Shown here: positions 1 to 8,481 of the stretch, piece by piece
Layout: every line of letters begins with the position of its first letter
Numbering within the stretch: position 1 is the stretch's first letter
Assembly: GCA_017408405.1 (NCBI GenBank)
Contig: JAFQUP010000042.1
Coordinates: 1-32,944, forward strand
DNA length: 32,944 nucleotides
Origin: Thermoguttaceae bacterium
Lineage (GTDB): Bacteria; Planctomycetota; Planctomycetia; Pirellulales; Thermoguttaceae
Direction of reading: 5' to 3'
The notes under the pieces: model-generated
Seen by the model: only the letters and a program-made list of their open reading frames with translations
The model's database searches: none
Told to the model about the DNA's origin: nothing
Position numbers and translations under genes: made by a program

Positions 1-211
1 CATGATTTTATCCCGAAAAGGCAACAAAACACGTTTTCAAAACGCGAATCCGCGGCAAAACAGCCGAAAAAGATTCTCGCGAGCCTCAAAATACTACTCT
101 AATTTCCATATGGAAAAAAATCGGTACGAGCGTAATAAAAAGCACAAGAAACTTCCCAAAAAAATTATTTTTAGAGAAAAAATCGGCGCGAGCGCGTGAT
201 TCCGGTATGGT

Positions 212-239
212 CCCCTCTTGAAGGAAAGTTTTAGAGGGG
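212..239 (-). terminator. Possible terminator hairpin after the AAA+ gene
   Basis: A perfect 7-bp inverted repeat (CCCCTCT at 212-218, AGAGGGG at 233-239) lies about 20 bases past the stop of the AAA+ ATPase gene. Three further pairs, one of them G-T, can form across a T-T mismatch, leaving a short purine loop. No clear T-run follows it on the minus strand, so it may be only a 3'-end stabilising hairpin. The rest of bases 1-259 shows no convincing gene; a 65-codon plus-strand frame at 2-199 has no coding features. Confidence 0.35.
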
Positions 240-259
240 GGCTTAATCTTTCTTTTTGT

Positions 260-2530
260 TCATGGTTCCTGAACATTCAGGTCCCCGTATTCATTCAGTC
301 CAAGTATCAAAACCGTTCCCGAAGCGGGCTGATGCTCGAAAATCCATCGATTCAGCTTTTTTTCCAGTCGATCCTCAAGCAGAGTCCTGATTCTTCGTCC
401 CCCGTTTTTGATGTTCTCGGGAAGCGTCATTTGTTTCTGAACATACTCCAAAACTGACGGCTCAAATTCGAGTATCAACCCGCGGCGTTCTCTGGCTGAG
501 ATTTTCAGCAAGGAAAGAAACTTCTCACCAATCGCTCGAACAAATCCCGGACGCAAAATGTCAAAAACAATCACATTATCCCCAAAACGATTCAGGATTT
601 CAGGGCGTTTTAACTCGCGGACAAAATGCTCTCTTACTTTTTCAAGGAAATGTTTTTTAATAAAGTTTTCATAGCTTGGAAAATCATCTGAAACGGGTTC
701 ATTACCCATCGTTCCGTCTTCAGAAAACAGGGTGTCAGCCCCAATATTACTCGTGAAAATGATGACAGACTGTGAAAAAAAGGCGGTTTGTCCCTTGCTG
801 TCGGTCAAGCGTCCATCCTCAAGGATCTGAAGAAATTTGTCCATGACCTGCCCATGAGCCTTTTCAATTTCGTCGAAAAGGAGCAGACTGAAAGGGTTTT
901 CCCTGACAAAATTGGTGAGTTGCCCTCCCTCTTCGTAGCCGACGTAACCGGGCGGAGACCCCGTCAATTTTTCAGCGGCATGAGCTTCCGAAAATTCACT
1001 CATGTCGAATCTTCGCAGTCTCGATTCATCACCAAAAATCAGTTCGGCTAAAGCTTTGGCGAGTTCCGTTTTCCCGACACCAGTCGGCCCGACGAAGAAG
1101 AAGACTCCTTTCGGCTTTCCGGATTGCCGCGTCACCGGCGACATGGAAATTCCCACGGTCGCGCTAATGAGCATCTCGACAATTGCCTCGACCGCTTCCG
1201 GCTGACCTTTGACCCGCATCTCGATGCTTTCTCGAGCATCCTGAATCCGATTACGCCGATCACCAGAGTTAAAATTTTCCCATGGATCCTCTTTCTGTCC
1301 ATATCGGTAGAGTGAAATCAATTTTCTGATTTCAGCCGGTTCATCAATCGGATCCTCCGAACTCCTGTTCGCCAGAGCGCCGAGCGCCATTAAATCCCAA
1401 AGAGCCAGTCCCTGCGTCTGTTCAACAAACGTTTGAACGTACTCCTGCCTCAAATCGCCTTCCATTGCCGCGTCTCGAGTAAAAACGCTCAGAAATCCCT
1501 CAATAAATTTTCTTCGTTCCTCATCCAAGGGGCTGGGAATTCGAATTAAGGCCAACAGCGGATGTTCCTGGTAAAGCCAGGTCGGAACGGAAGCAAGTCT
1601 TGAAGCGACCAGAATCAAAGCGTTACGCCGTCCCGCGAGATTTCCCTGGCGAATCGTCGCGGCTTCCGTCAGGATTTTTTTGAGATGAAGCAGATACTCC
1701 CGTTCAGAACGTCCTTGACGCCGCGTATCATCGAAAAGTTTATCCGAAAAATGAATGATGACCGCGGTTGAAATTCGATCCTGCGCCAAAACCCTTCGTA
1801 ATTGTGGAATGACATCTTCCGCGCTTTTACTCCGTACCGAAAGCCGGAGACGATCATCCACAGGCCGCTCCTCCTGTCCACTCGTTTCCGGAGCGGTACC
1901 CGGCGGAAAAGAAGGAATCCGAATTCCTTGAAAAAATCCATCCGAAGACTGCCTTCCGGAAGAAGAGGCCGAAGAAGCAGACGAACTGTTTCCACTCCCT
2001 GAATTTTCATCTGCCTGCTGATTATTTCCTGAACGGCGCGTGAAAATCGAACTGCGCGCGGCATCACGGCGTTTCCTGCTCGCCAATTCAAATTCAGCCG
2101 CGGTCTTTTCCGCCTGAACGGAAGCAAAACTTCCCCCCACGTGAGCCTCTGGGGATGAAGAGGAAATTCGCGCGGAATTTTTCGGCGGAACGGAAGCTTC
2201 AGAAGGATTTGCTATTGAAACGCAAGAGTCTGAATTTTGAGCATCCTGGCCATCCAACAGGCTGAGTAAAAGAGAATCCATACTCTCCGGAATCGCGGTC
2301 CTCATTCCATCCGCCAAATCATAGTGGACAACCAATTGGTACTTTCGCGTCAGGAAATAATGATTCAAAGCCTGCGCCAAAAGTACCGTCCTCGGACGAT
2401 TTTCATCAAGGAGGCAGCGGTCATCCACATTTCCATAAAGTAAAATATGTTTTCCTCTCTCAAGCTGGGAATTCATCTCATCCCGCCAGGTCGTTACCGA
2501 TGAAGTGCTTTTTTCCTTTTCCAATGTCAT
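260..2530 (-). CDS. ClpB-like AAA+ ATPase with degenerate first ATPase domain
   Basis: Hexameric AAA+ unfoldase-type ATPase, 756 residues from the chosen ATG, presumably cytoplasmic. The C-terminal half is a ClpA/ClpB second-domain (AAA_2) module: Walker A GPTGVGKT near 481-488, pore loop GYVGYEEGG near 528, Walker B LLLFDE near 549, sensor-1 TSN near 593, an arginine-finger-like LNRF near 646 and sensor-2 GGRRIR near 710. The N-terminal half looks like an AAA domain without Walker A: a GNVDDR segment near 33, a Ser/Gly-rich linker at about 100-215, then an AAA-like block ending in IRIPSPLDEERRKF near 329. There is no ClpB-type M-domain. ATG at 2530 is preferred because GAGG lies 6 bases upstream; an ATG at 2548 and a TTG at 2554 are alternatives without a good ribosome site. 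The coiled-coil gene upstream and the GAP1-like gene suggest a multi-protein NTPase system. The AAA+ assignment is firm; the cellular role is unknown. Confidence 0.9.
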   Translation of the reverse strand: MTLEKEKSTSSVTTWRDEMNSQLERGKHILLYGNVDDRCLLDENRPRTVLLAQALNHYFLTRKYQLVVHYDLADGMRTAIPESMDSLLLSLLDGQDAQNSDSCVSIANPSEASVPPKNSARISSSSPEAHVGGSFASVQAEKTAAEFELASRKRRDAARSSIFTRRSGNNQQADENSGSGNSSSASSASSSGRQSSDGFFQGIRIPSFPPGTAPETSGQEERPVDDRLRLSVRSKSAEDVIPQLRRVLAQDRISTAVIIHFSDKLFDDTRRQGRSEREYLLHLKKILTEAATIRQGNLAGRRNALILVASRLASVPTWLYQEHPLLALIRIPSPLDEERRKFIEGFLSVFTRDAAMEGDLRQEYVQTFVEQTQGLALWDLMALGALANRSSEDPIDEPAEIRKLISLYRYGQKEDPWENFNSGDRRNRIQDARESIEMRVKGQPEAVEAIVEMLISATVGISMSPVTRQSGKPKGVFFFVGPTGVGKTELAKALAELIFGDESRLRRFDMSEFSEAHAAEKLTGSPPGYVGYEEGGQLTNFVRENPFSLLLFDEIEKAHGQVMDKFLQILEDGRLTDSKGQTAFFSQSVIIFTSNIGADTLFSEDGTMGNEPVSDDFPSYENFIKKHFLEKVREHFVRELKRPEILNRFGDNVIVFDILRPGFVRAIGEKFLSLLKISARERRGLILEFEPSVLEYVQKQMTLPENIKNGGRRIRTLLEDRLEKKLNRWIFEHQPASGTVLILGLNEYGDLNVQEP

Positions 2531-2735
2531 TTTTTTCCTCGTTTTCATCCCCAAACAGGATTAGCGTTTTTACTTTCCCAATTCAACCAAAGGGACCTCC
2601 CAAAACCCAATGAAAGAAAAAAGTGAGTTTTGAATTTCCACGACACCGTACGCAGCGCGTATTCAGCAATAAACGGTACGTCCGAAACACGGCCCAATCA
2701 GATTCTCAAACTTGAATTTTGCCAGTATCTTGAAA

Positions 2736-4718
2736 TTAACCGTCACTCACGCGTGATTGGAAAACGGCATCAGGCAATTCCATAGCCTCTTTCGCCAAAT
2801 CGGTCGGGGGCTGATCTTCCCACTGAACTTTTCCCATCACAATTCCATGCTTTTCGAGGAGTTGATGAAGAATCGTCAACTGCCGCTGCGCCTCGTCGCA
2901 CGTCCGGAAATCATTTCCATCAACTTTCTGACGAGGCATTGGAAAACCATCTACCGCATAAAGTACCGGTTCACTTTCCTCTTGGTCAAAGCGGACATTA
3001 ATCGTCCTTCCCTCACCACGTCTGGCAGCGGACAAAACGATCCCAGACGCGGGATTTCCAGGATCTTCCAGCTGCGGTTCGCTCAAGGAAAATCCCAGCT
3101 TTCGAAATTCTTCCTCAAATCGGCGCACAAGATACTGTCTTTTGCGTTCACGCTGCTGAACCTCAAGTACCGCCTGAACAATTTGCTCCATCATCTTTTT
3201 CCAGGCGGCAACCCGTTCCTCAACCAAACGCAAGTCGAATACTCTCTCATCCATCATTTTCAGGATTTCCTGAAGCTCCGTCTCTTGAGCCGCCAACTCA
3301 ATCTCAGCCCACTGACGCACCGAAGGGTCTGAAAACCAGAATGACCAATACTCACGCAAATCAGCGATTCCCTTCTTAATCGCTCCATGCTGAATCGTCC
3401 ATGACTGAATTGAAGTCTTCCGTCTCTCAAAACATTCATTCAAAAAGGCCTGATGCGCTTCGAAATCCTTTTTGAAATTAATACTCTGCCGATTTTGAAT
3501 CTGGCGGAAAAGCACACTCCTCCCGCGTTCAAATTCACGCCATTCATCAGGAGCAAAATTTTCCCACAGAAACTTTGGCAAATTCATCTCCTGCCATTCA
3601 CCAAGTGTTTCCAATTGACGGATTGATTCTCTCTGTTCCCTGAAAACCTTCATTTCATTGCGCAAACGTTCGATCGCCTGATTAAATTGCGCGGGAGCCA
3701 GCCTTTCCATCTGCTGGCGAAGCGCCTCCAGCTGAGATTCAATTTTCAATTTCAAATTTTCAACTGTCTTCCAGATATTCGTCCGCTCATCTGAAACAGT
3801 ACTTTGTTCTGAATACCAATTTCCCGATTCTCTTTTCCACTCCGCGTCAAATTCCTCCCAAATCCTTCCATTTTCCTCCCTTCTTTTAGCCAGGACAGCA
3901 ACACTTTGCTGGAGTCTGGAAGACAGTGCTGAAAAGTAATTCTCAACAGGAAGAAAAGCGGCTGAAACCTCCTTCATTCTGACACAGCCAATTTTGATCC
4001 GAAGCTGATCCATCGCGTCACTCAGCTGCTGGAAAAGATTTTGATTTTCGCCGATAAGCAACTTACGGTCAAACGCTTTCATAGCCTTTTCCATTTTATA
4101 AAATCTCTGTTTTTGATCAAAGAAAAGACACTGGGCATGAAATTCCTCCGCTGCTCTTTTCCAGGAACTTTCCATTCCTTTCAAATGGTCCAAAACCTGA
4201 GTTTCTCTGATATTCCGAATCAGTTCATTAAATTCAGAATCGCCGATTGGAGGAGCCTGAAGCACCTGAAGACCGCCTCGCTCCTCAATTTTTAAACGCA
4301 TTTCTTCAATTTGGCGAATTAACCTCCGCTTAATTCGCAGCATTTCAGCCAGATCATCAACCAATCCTTCTCTGATTCTGATTTTTTTCTGAACCCTTTG
4401 GGCATCCTCATCCCATTCAGCAGCCCCAACTTCCTCTTTCCACTCACTCGAAAGTTTTTCCCAATCCCCAAGCCGCTCAATTCCTGAAAAATTTTCTTCC
4501 AGGAATTCCCGTTCAAGATTCTGAACACGCATTTCAAGTGCCTGAATCTGCTCTCTCAAACTATTCTGAAAAGAGGCAAGACGCTGCTTTCTCTTAATTT
4601 CAGCCGCTTCACGACGTAAATTTTCAAGACGAATCTCTTCCGCCCTGCGTTCCATTTCAAGACGTCGACGTTCATTTTCACTCAAATGCCAGTAAGAATA
4701 CTTTGGCGTATCGCTCAT
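2736..4718 (-). CDS. Long coiled-coil protein of unknown function
   Basis: A 660-residue protein rich in Glu, Arg, Gln and Leu, with heptad-like patterns over roughly residues 10-560. This predicts long coiled coils in a soluble protein; no signal peptide or membrane segment is visible. The last 100 residues are different: a small mixed domain (GIVLSAARRGEGRTINVRF, then LYAVDGFPMPRQKVDG, then GIVMGKVQWEDQPP) that could be the globular interaction module. ATG at 4718 is chosen with AGGA about 9 bases upstream; an in-frame GTG at 4724 would add two residues. The gene lies 205 bases upstream of the AAA+ gene on the same strand and has its own sigma70-like promoter. I do not recognise a named family. 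A scaffold or adaptor for the AAA+ protein, possibly replacing its missing M-domain, is inference from position only. Confidence 0.85.
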   Translation of the reverse strand: MSDTPKYSYWHLSENERRRLEMERRAEEIRLENLRREAAEIKRKQRLASFQNSLREQIQALEMRVQNLEREFLEENFSGIERLGDWEKLSSEWKEEVGAAEWDEDAQRVQKKIRIREGLVDDLAEMLRIKRRLIRQIEEMRLKIEERGGLQVLQAPPIGDSEFNELIRNIRETQVLDHLKGMESSWKRAAEEFHAQCLFFDQKQRFYKMEKAMKAFDRKLLIGENQNLFQQLSDAMDQLRIKIGCVRMKEVSAAFLPVENYFSALSSRLQQSVAVLAKRREENGRIWEEFDAEWKRESGNWYSEQSTVSDERTNIWKTVENLKLKIESQLEALRQQMERLAPAQFNQAIERLRNEMKVFREQRESIRQLETLGEWQEMNLPKFLWENFAPDEWREFERGRSVLFRQIQNRQSINFKKDFEAHQAFLNECFERRKTSIQSWTIQHGAIKKGIADLREYWSFWFSDPSVRQWAEIELAAQETELQEILKMMDERVFDLRLVEERVAAWKKMMEQIVQAVLEVQQRERKRQYLVRRFEEEFRKLGFSLSEPQLEDPGNPASGIVLSAARRGEGRTINVRFDQEESEPVLYAVDGFPMPRQKVDGNDFRTCDEAQRQLTILHQLLEKHGIVMGKVQWEDQPPTDLAKEAMELPDAVFQSRVSDG

Positions 4719-4858
4719 TTTCACATTTCCTTTTAAAGGTTGAATTTCACGCTTATGCTTAACAGAAAATTTGCTCCCAAAAGAATATCACGCGTTTTAA
4801 TTTCCCCATTACTTTCTTCCCGCGTGATTTCTCCCTGATTTTAACGTGTCTGCTTTTG

Positions 4859-4885
4859 AGTATAGTCCGTTTAAAACATTTTCAA
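4859..4885 (-). promoter_or_regulatory. Candidate sigma70-type promoter of the coiled-coil gene
   Basis: On the minus strand TTGAAA (4880-4885) and TATACT (4859-4864) are separated by 15 bases, each 5 of 6 to consensus, with the spacer somewhat short. A run of seven C lies directly upstream of the -35 box, as in the promoter near 27000. It would give a leader of about 130 bases before the ATG at 4718. Confidence 0.45.
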
Positions 4886-4967
4886 AGGGGGGGAGAGGAT
4901 GAAATTTCAAAAATTAGACAGGAAATAATTAATTTCAGAAGATTTCAGAATAAATATTAAACAAAAT

Positions 4968-4995
4968 CCTGCGAAGAATGAACTTTCTCCGCAGG
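4968..4995 (-). terminator. Terminator hairpin after the nucleotidase gene
   Basis: A 6-bp stem CCTGCG/CGCAGG (4968-4973 with 4990-4995) can extend inwards through AAG/CTT pairs and is followed on the minus strand by ATTTTGTTT. It lies 35 bases past the stop of the minus-strand nucleotidase gene, as expected of a Rho-independent terminator. Confidence 0.6.
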
Positions 4996-5029
4996 AACGT
5001 TGCTTTCGTTTTCTAATCACTCGAACTCA

Positions 5030-6043
5030 TCAGGCCCCTATTTTTTCAATGGCCTTAAGAGCCAAATCGTGAAGCAGTCCGTTGGAAGCGCAAATTCCGC
5101 GATTTTTAAGGAGCATCGCTCCCTGCGAAAAATCAAGCGGTCTCCCATCAAGATCCGTAATACGCCCCCCAGCTTCTTCGACCACGATCGAACCTGCCGC
5201 CTGATCCCAAATCTTTTCTCGATAATCCGGCATTTTCGGTGAAATCAAACGAAAAAGAAGGTCACTTCTTCCAGCAGCCAAAACCGCGTATTTAGCTTGA
5301 GAATCCATCGCGACTACCCCAGGAACCCCAATTTCCCGGCACAAAATGTCTATTTGGCTCAGATTGGTATGACCTGCCTCAACCGAACGCAAAACAGAGG
5401 CATCGTTTGGATCGGAATGCTCAGAAACATGAAGTTTCACAAAGTCTGAACTTCCAAGATCCGAAATCCACGTCCCTTCTCCGCGTTTCGCGTAAAGCAA
5501 AGCCCCCCATGGCGCGCCAGCGGACTGTTTTTCAGGCGTAAAATCGTGTTTTTCCTTCAGCCATGTCAAGTTTGGAAGACCAAGAAAACCAGTCGTGACT
5601 TCTCCATTTTCCACCAATGCCAATGCCGTCGCGTACTGCTCTTTTCGAAGAAACCCCTTCGTTCCGTCAATAGGATCCAACGTCCAAAATTTCGGAGCAC
5701 CCTTCAGTGAATCATCGTTTTTACCTCTGGAAATCCAATTCACCACCTTTTCCGCAGTAATTTTCTCCAGATACTTTCCGACATATTTCACGATAATGTC
5801 CAGAAAACGCTTTCCATCCTCTGAAACAAGCAAATCCGCTGATTCTTCGGCAATTAGCGGTACTTCCGGACAAAGCTCCTCCAGTCGGGCCGCGACAAGC
5901 GTCTGAACCGCCAAATCCCCAACCGTTACCGGAGATTTATCTTTCTTTTCCCATGTGGCCGGCGTAATGAAATCATTCTGGATGCGAGTCGTCAAATCCG
6001 CCGCATCTCGAAGAATTGAAAGAATTGATTCAATCTGTTTCAT
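5030..6043 (-). CDS. 3'(2'),5'-bisphosphate nucleotidase, HAL2 type
   Basis: Inositol-monophosphatase superfamily enzyme of 337 residues, full length for the HAL2/SAL1 branch, which hydrolyses 3'-phosphoadenosine 5'-phosphate (PAP) to AMP and phosphate. Metal-binding motifs are complete: AEES (E67), LDPIDGTKGF (D123, D126) and WDQAAGSIVVEEAGG (D280). The run GTKGFLRKEQYATALAL is closer to HAL2/SAL1 than to inositol phosphatases, though substrate choice cannot be fixed from sequence. No signal peptide, so cytoplasmic. ATG at 6043 has AGGA about 10 bases upstream. It follows the GAP1-like gene by 63 bases on the same strand with no visible terminator between, so co-transcription is likely, and it ends in its own hairpin. 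The usual role is removing PAP from sulfate assimilation or sulfotransferase reactions; the linkage to a GAP1-like gene is unusual. Confidence 0.9.
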   Translation of the reverse strand: MKQIESILSILRDAADLTTRIQNDFITPATWEKKDKSPVTVGDLAVQTLVAARLEELCPEVPLIAEESADLLVSEDGKRFLDIIVKYVGKYLEKITAEKVVNWISRGKNDDSLKGAPKFWTLDPIDGTKGFLRKEQYATALALVENGEVTTGFLGLPNLTWLKEKHDFTPEKQSAGAPWGALLYAKRGEGTWISDLGSSDFVKLHVSEHSDPNDASVLRSVEAGHTNLSQIDILCREIGVPGVVAMDSQAKYAVLAAGRSDLLFRLISPKMPDYREKIWDQAAGSIVVEEAGGRITDLDGRPLDFSQGAMLLKNRGICASNGLLHDLALKAIEKIGA

Positions 6044-6106
6044 AATTAAAATTCCTGAAAATTCTCTTAAGCTCTCGATTCCAAAATCTAAAATTTCATG
6101 CCGGTT

Positions 6107-7936
6107 TCATTTTTCATCTTCGTAAGGAAGATTCAGCACCATTGAAAGCGTATCGACCATTTCCTCAATCTGCCTCCATGAACTGTTTCGCATTGAATTG
6201 CGCTCTTCATTCCAGCTGCGAACCCCTTCACGAAGCAATGTTTCAGAAACCTTTTCCTTCTGTACCTCTGAAACACCGGACGTAATTTCCTGAAAAACAT
6301 TTTTCAGATGATTTTGAGCCAACGGATTACCATGCATTGCTTCTGAAAGCGTCGCAAGATAGGAATTCATTGCCCTTGGCATGACTATTTCTCCTTTTTT
6401 CGGCGTATTATTCACGAATAATTCAGTTTTTTCGCAAAATTCATCACCAAAATCGGAATCCCGCTCCGGCAAATTTTCATTTCCAAAAACCTTTTTCCCG
6501 CTTTCTTCCCCGCTGCCGCAAACTTTTCCCGCTTCCTCTTCCTTAGCCTCCTCCTGCTCCGCGGATTCCGTTGGATCCGCATGAATCAACTCACGTATCG
6601 CCTCGCTTTCCCAAAGTTTCAAAATCAGATCCTCATCCAGAGGCGGCAGTTCTTCTGAAATGCCATTCTGAATTCCGATTACTTCCGCCTTCTGCTTTTT
6701 CGGAGTGCTTTCATCTGAAAAATTTTCACACTTTCTTAATTTAAGCAGTTCCACTTCCAGCCACTCCGTTAAGGCTCGAAATTTTCCGGAATCCAGGACT
6801 TTCATGCCATTTTCATCATTCGCGGATTCTTTTTCACGTTCACTCGGCAGATTCCTCAAAATCGCGGTCAGAATCTTTTGGACATTCTCAGCGCCAGAAA
6901 CTCTGGTTCTGAAAATTCCATAGGATTCATCACTGCTGAGGCTACCGTTTTTCCTACTTTCTCTAATTTTTTGATAAATCGTTTCCAATCCCAGCTTACG
7001 AAACCAAAAACGCGCTCTTTTGGATAGTTCCGACAAAGAATGCGTTTCATCCAATACCGCGATTTCCCCCCACTCCATTTCTTTATTTTGCTCAAAAAGC
7101 GTCGCGATAAACATCGCCCAGCGATTCTGAAGCGCAGGCAAAAGTTGATCCTGCATTAAGGAAATACTCGTTGATGAAATCATCGGTAAAGTGAATTCAT
7201 GCTGAATTTTCTTCTGCTCATCCAAACTGTTTCCAACGAAAACAACCCGAAAAAAACGATCTGGAGAAAAACGAAGTCCCGTAGAGAATGAAATTTCAAG
7301 CCGGCAGCCAATCGGCAAAGCATCAAGCAACGCTTCCAAAAGCATCTCGGGAACCGCGTTACCTGTCACTATGGTAGAAAAATTACCCAAAACCTGATCC
7401 AGAATCGAACAGAATCGGCGAATACCAGTCGTTCGGACAAAAGCATTCAAGCTGTTCAGGCGAACCGCATCCGCTCCTCCGTCCATCGTAAGGGTCCGAA
7501 GCACCGGAAGACTTCGTTCTTCGGCTGACGAATTCTCCCTCTTACGCGGCTCCGACTCCGATGCGGAGAGAAGTTGGCGCGTTACCTCAAGGCCCGCGCG
7601 CCAGAAACCGAGTTTTTCAAGATGCCGCGCCAAAAGCATCACATTATTGGCATAGTCCTTTAAAAGCGATCGCGGGATAAGAATACCATGCGTAAAAACC
7701 TGACTTGGATCCGCTTTGGGGAAAAGAAGCGCCGCCCGATTCGTACGGCTTAAACAGAAAGAACCCGTCGGAAGCGGATGAAAATTCCAACTATGCGCCA
7801 TTGGAGCCTCTGAAACCAAATCTCCACTCTTCCCGCTCCATTGGCAAATCTCTGAAAGATCCGCTTCATCAATTCCGCGGCTGACGGCCAAATACTCATT
7901 TTCCGGCCCCAAAATAAACTGTCTGACTGAGTGCAT
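6107..7936 (-). CDS. GAP1-like (GTPase-associated protein 1) family protein
   Basis: A soluble 609-residue protein without signal peptide or membrane segment. Residues 1-110 match the style of GAP1 N-terminal domains of NTP-dependent conflict systems: VRQFILG at the start, a Trp/His/Pro block (SWNFHPLPTG near 49), then CLSRTN and VFTHGILIP (near 61-87). Residues about 195-235 (LLEALLDALPIGCRLEISFS, then FFRVVFVG) resemble the GAP1 middle domain. The C-terminal half is charged, with an acidic segment (EQEEAKEEEAGKV) and a helical tail, and is unrecognised. ATG at 7936 has AAAGGA 5 bases upstream, and a candidate promoter lies at 8107-8135. It is the first gene of the minus-strand run that ends with the AAA+ ATPase. 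The family call rests on remembered motif similarity and is moderate; no enzymatic motif was seen. Confidence 0.75.
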   Translation of the reverse strand: MHSVRQFILGPENEYLAVSRGIDEADLSEICQWSGKSGDLVSEAPMAHSWNFHPLPTGSFCLSRTNRAALLFPKADPSQVFTHGILIPRSLLKDYANNVMLLARHLEKLGFWRAGLEVTRQLLSASESEPRKRENSSAEERSLPVLRTLTMDGGADAVRLNSLNAFVRTTGIRRFCSILDQVLGNFSTIVTGNAVPEMLLEALLDALPIGCRLEISFSTGLRFSPDRFFRVVFVGNSLDEQKKIQHEFTLPMISSTSISLMQDQLLPALQNRWAMFIATLFEQNKEMEWGEIAVLDETHSLSELSKRARFWFRKLGLETIYQKIRESRKNGSLSSDESYGIFRTRVSGAENVQKILTAILRNLPSEREKESANDENGMKVLDSGKFRALTEWLEVELLKLRKCENFSDESTPKKQKAEVIGIQNGISEELPPLDEDLILKLWESEAIRELIHADPTESAEQEEAKEEEAGKVCGSGEESGKKVFGNENLPERDSDFGDEFCEKTELFVNNTPKKGEIVMPRAMNSYLATLSEAMHGNPLAQNHLKNVFQEITSGVSEVQKEKVSETLLREGVRSWNEERNSMRNSSWRQIEEMVDTLSMVLNLPYEDEK

Positions 7937-8106
7937 GAAATCCTTTATCCCGGAAAAACTCCGAAAGTCACTGATTCAAATTTCTGCCGATTCGTTTCAT
8001 CGGTTTCCTGACAAAACTCTTTTCAATATCCATTTCAGCGATTAAACCTCTCAAAAATTTAAAGCGAGAAATGGAAATAAACTTTAAGTTTTGATTCACC
8101 TACTCT

Positions 8107-8135
8107 AGTTTACCACACTTTTCTTGATTTGTCGA
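8107..8135 (-). promoter_or_regulatory. Candidate promoter of the GAP1-like gene
   Basis: On the minus strand TCGACA (8130-8135; 5 of 6) and TAAACT (8107-8112; 4 of 6) are 17 bases apart, with TGG directly before the -10 box as in extended -10 promoters. The predicted leader to the ATG at 7936 is about 160 bases. Confidence 0.35.
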
Positions 8136-8212
8136 ATTTTTTGATAAAAAAAACAGGGATTCCTCCACACTATTTTCCTTTTTCAGCAAAATTAACGATT
8201 TTTCCAAAAATT

Positions 8213-8240
8213 TTGACAAGCCAAATGTTTCCACTTTACT
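8213..8240 (+). promoter_or_regulatory. Candidate promoter of the DUF1080 gene
   Basis: A perfect TTGACA (8213-8218) is followed after 16 bases by TTTACT (8235-8240; 4 of 6). It is the only strong -35 match upstream of the gene, but it would imply a leader of about 235 bases, so this is tentative. Confidence 0.3.
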
Positions 8241-8389
8241 TCTCTCATCACTTCCATAAGACGCCGGCAATTCTGAAAGGAAAAATTTATCAATAACCCA
8301 AAAATTCTAAAAAATTCCTAAAAAAATTTCTCTCACTCCTTGAAAAAAAAGAAAGGGGAAGTAAAATAAAAGCAACAGAATGGAAGTCA

Positions 8390-8424
8390 TGGAATCTTTT
8401 TCTTTCGAAAAAGAAGGGGTTCCA
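8390..8424 (+). other. Hairpin in the leader of the DUF1080 gene
   Basis: TGGAA (8390-8394) and TTCCA (8420-8424) flank a perfect 8-bp stem TCTTTTTC/GAAAAAGA (8395-8402 with 8407-8414) with a TTTC loop and a purine bulge of about five bases. It lies 58 bases before the start codon. It might act on mRNA stability or as an attenuator-like element; no ligand-binding consensus is visible. Confidence 0.35.
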
Positions 8425-8481
8425 AAACTTGCCCATCCTACCGTCCCAGCCTTACCTTAGTTTAAAATTGAAAGGAAAAAT

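Larger units (their letters stand above)
4719..5029. other. Intergenic region between coiled-coil and nucleotidase genes
   Basis: This 311-base non-coding stretch holds the terminator hairpin of the nucleotidase gene (4968-4995) and the candidate promoter of the coiled-coil gene (4859-4885) with a G7 tract (4887-4893) just upstream of its -35 box. No credible ORF or RNA gene was seen. The arrangement splits the minus-strand cluster into at least two transcription units. Confidence 0.5.
7937..8481. other. Divergent AT-rich intergenic region
   Basis: This 545-base stretch separates the divergent GAP1-like and DUF1080 genes. It is AT-rich with many short A and T runs and has no credible ORF. 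It contains one promoter candidate in each direction (8107-8135 minus, 8213-8240 plus) and a hairpin at 8390-8424 in the presumed leader of the DUF1080 gene. No tRNA or riboswitch consensus was recognised. Confidence 0.5.

Noticed and set aside
2..199. A 65-codon plus-strand frame at the left edge
   Set aside because: Basic, low-complexity product; no ribosome site can be judged at the edge and there are no domain features.
2555..2735. Terminator or small RNA between the coiled-coil and AAA+ genes
   Set aside because: Only a 5-bp CGTAC/GTACG pairing was found with no T-run; not enough to call.
2757..3332. A 191-codon plus-strand frame antisense to the coiled-coil gene
   Set aside because: It is a shadow of the long minus-strand gene; the product is Phe/Arg/Leu-rich without domain features.
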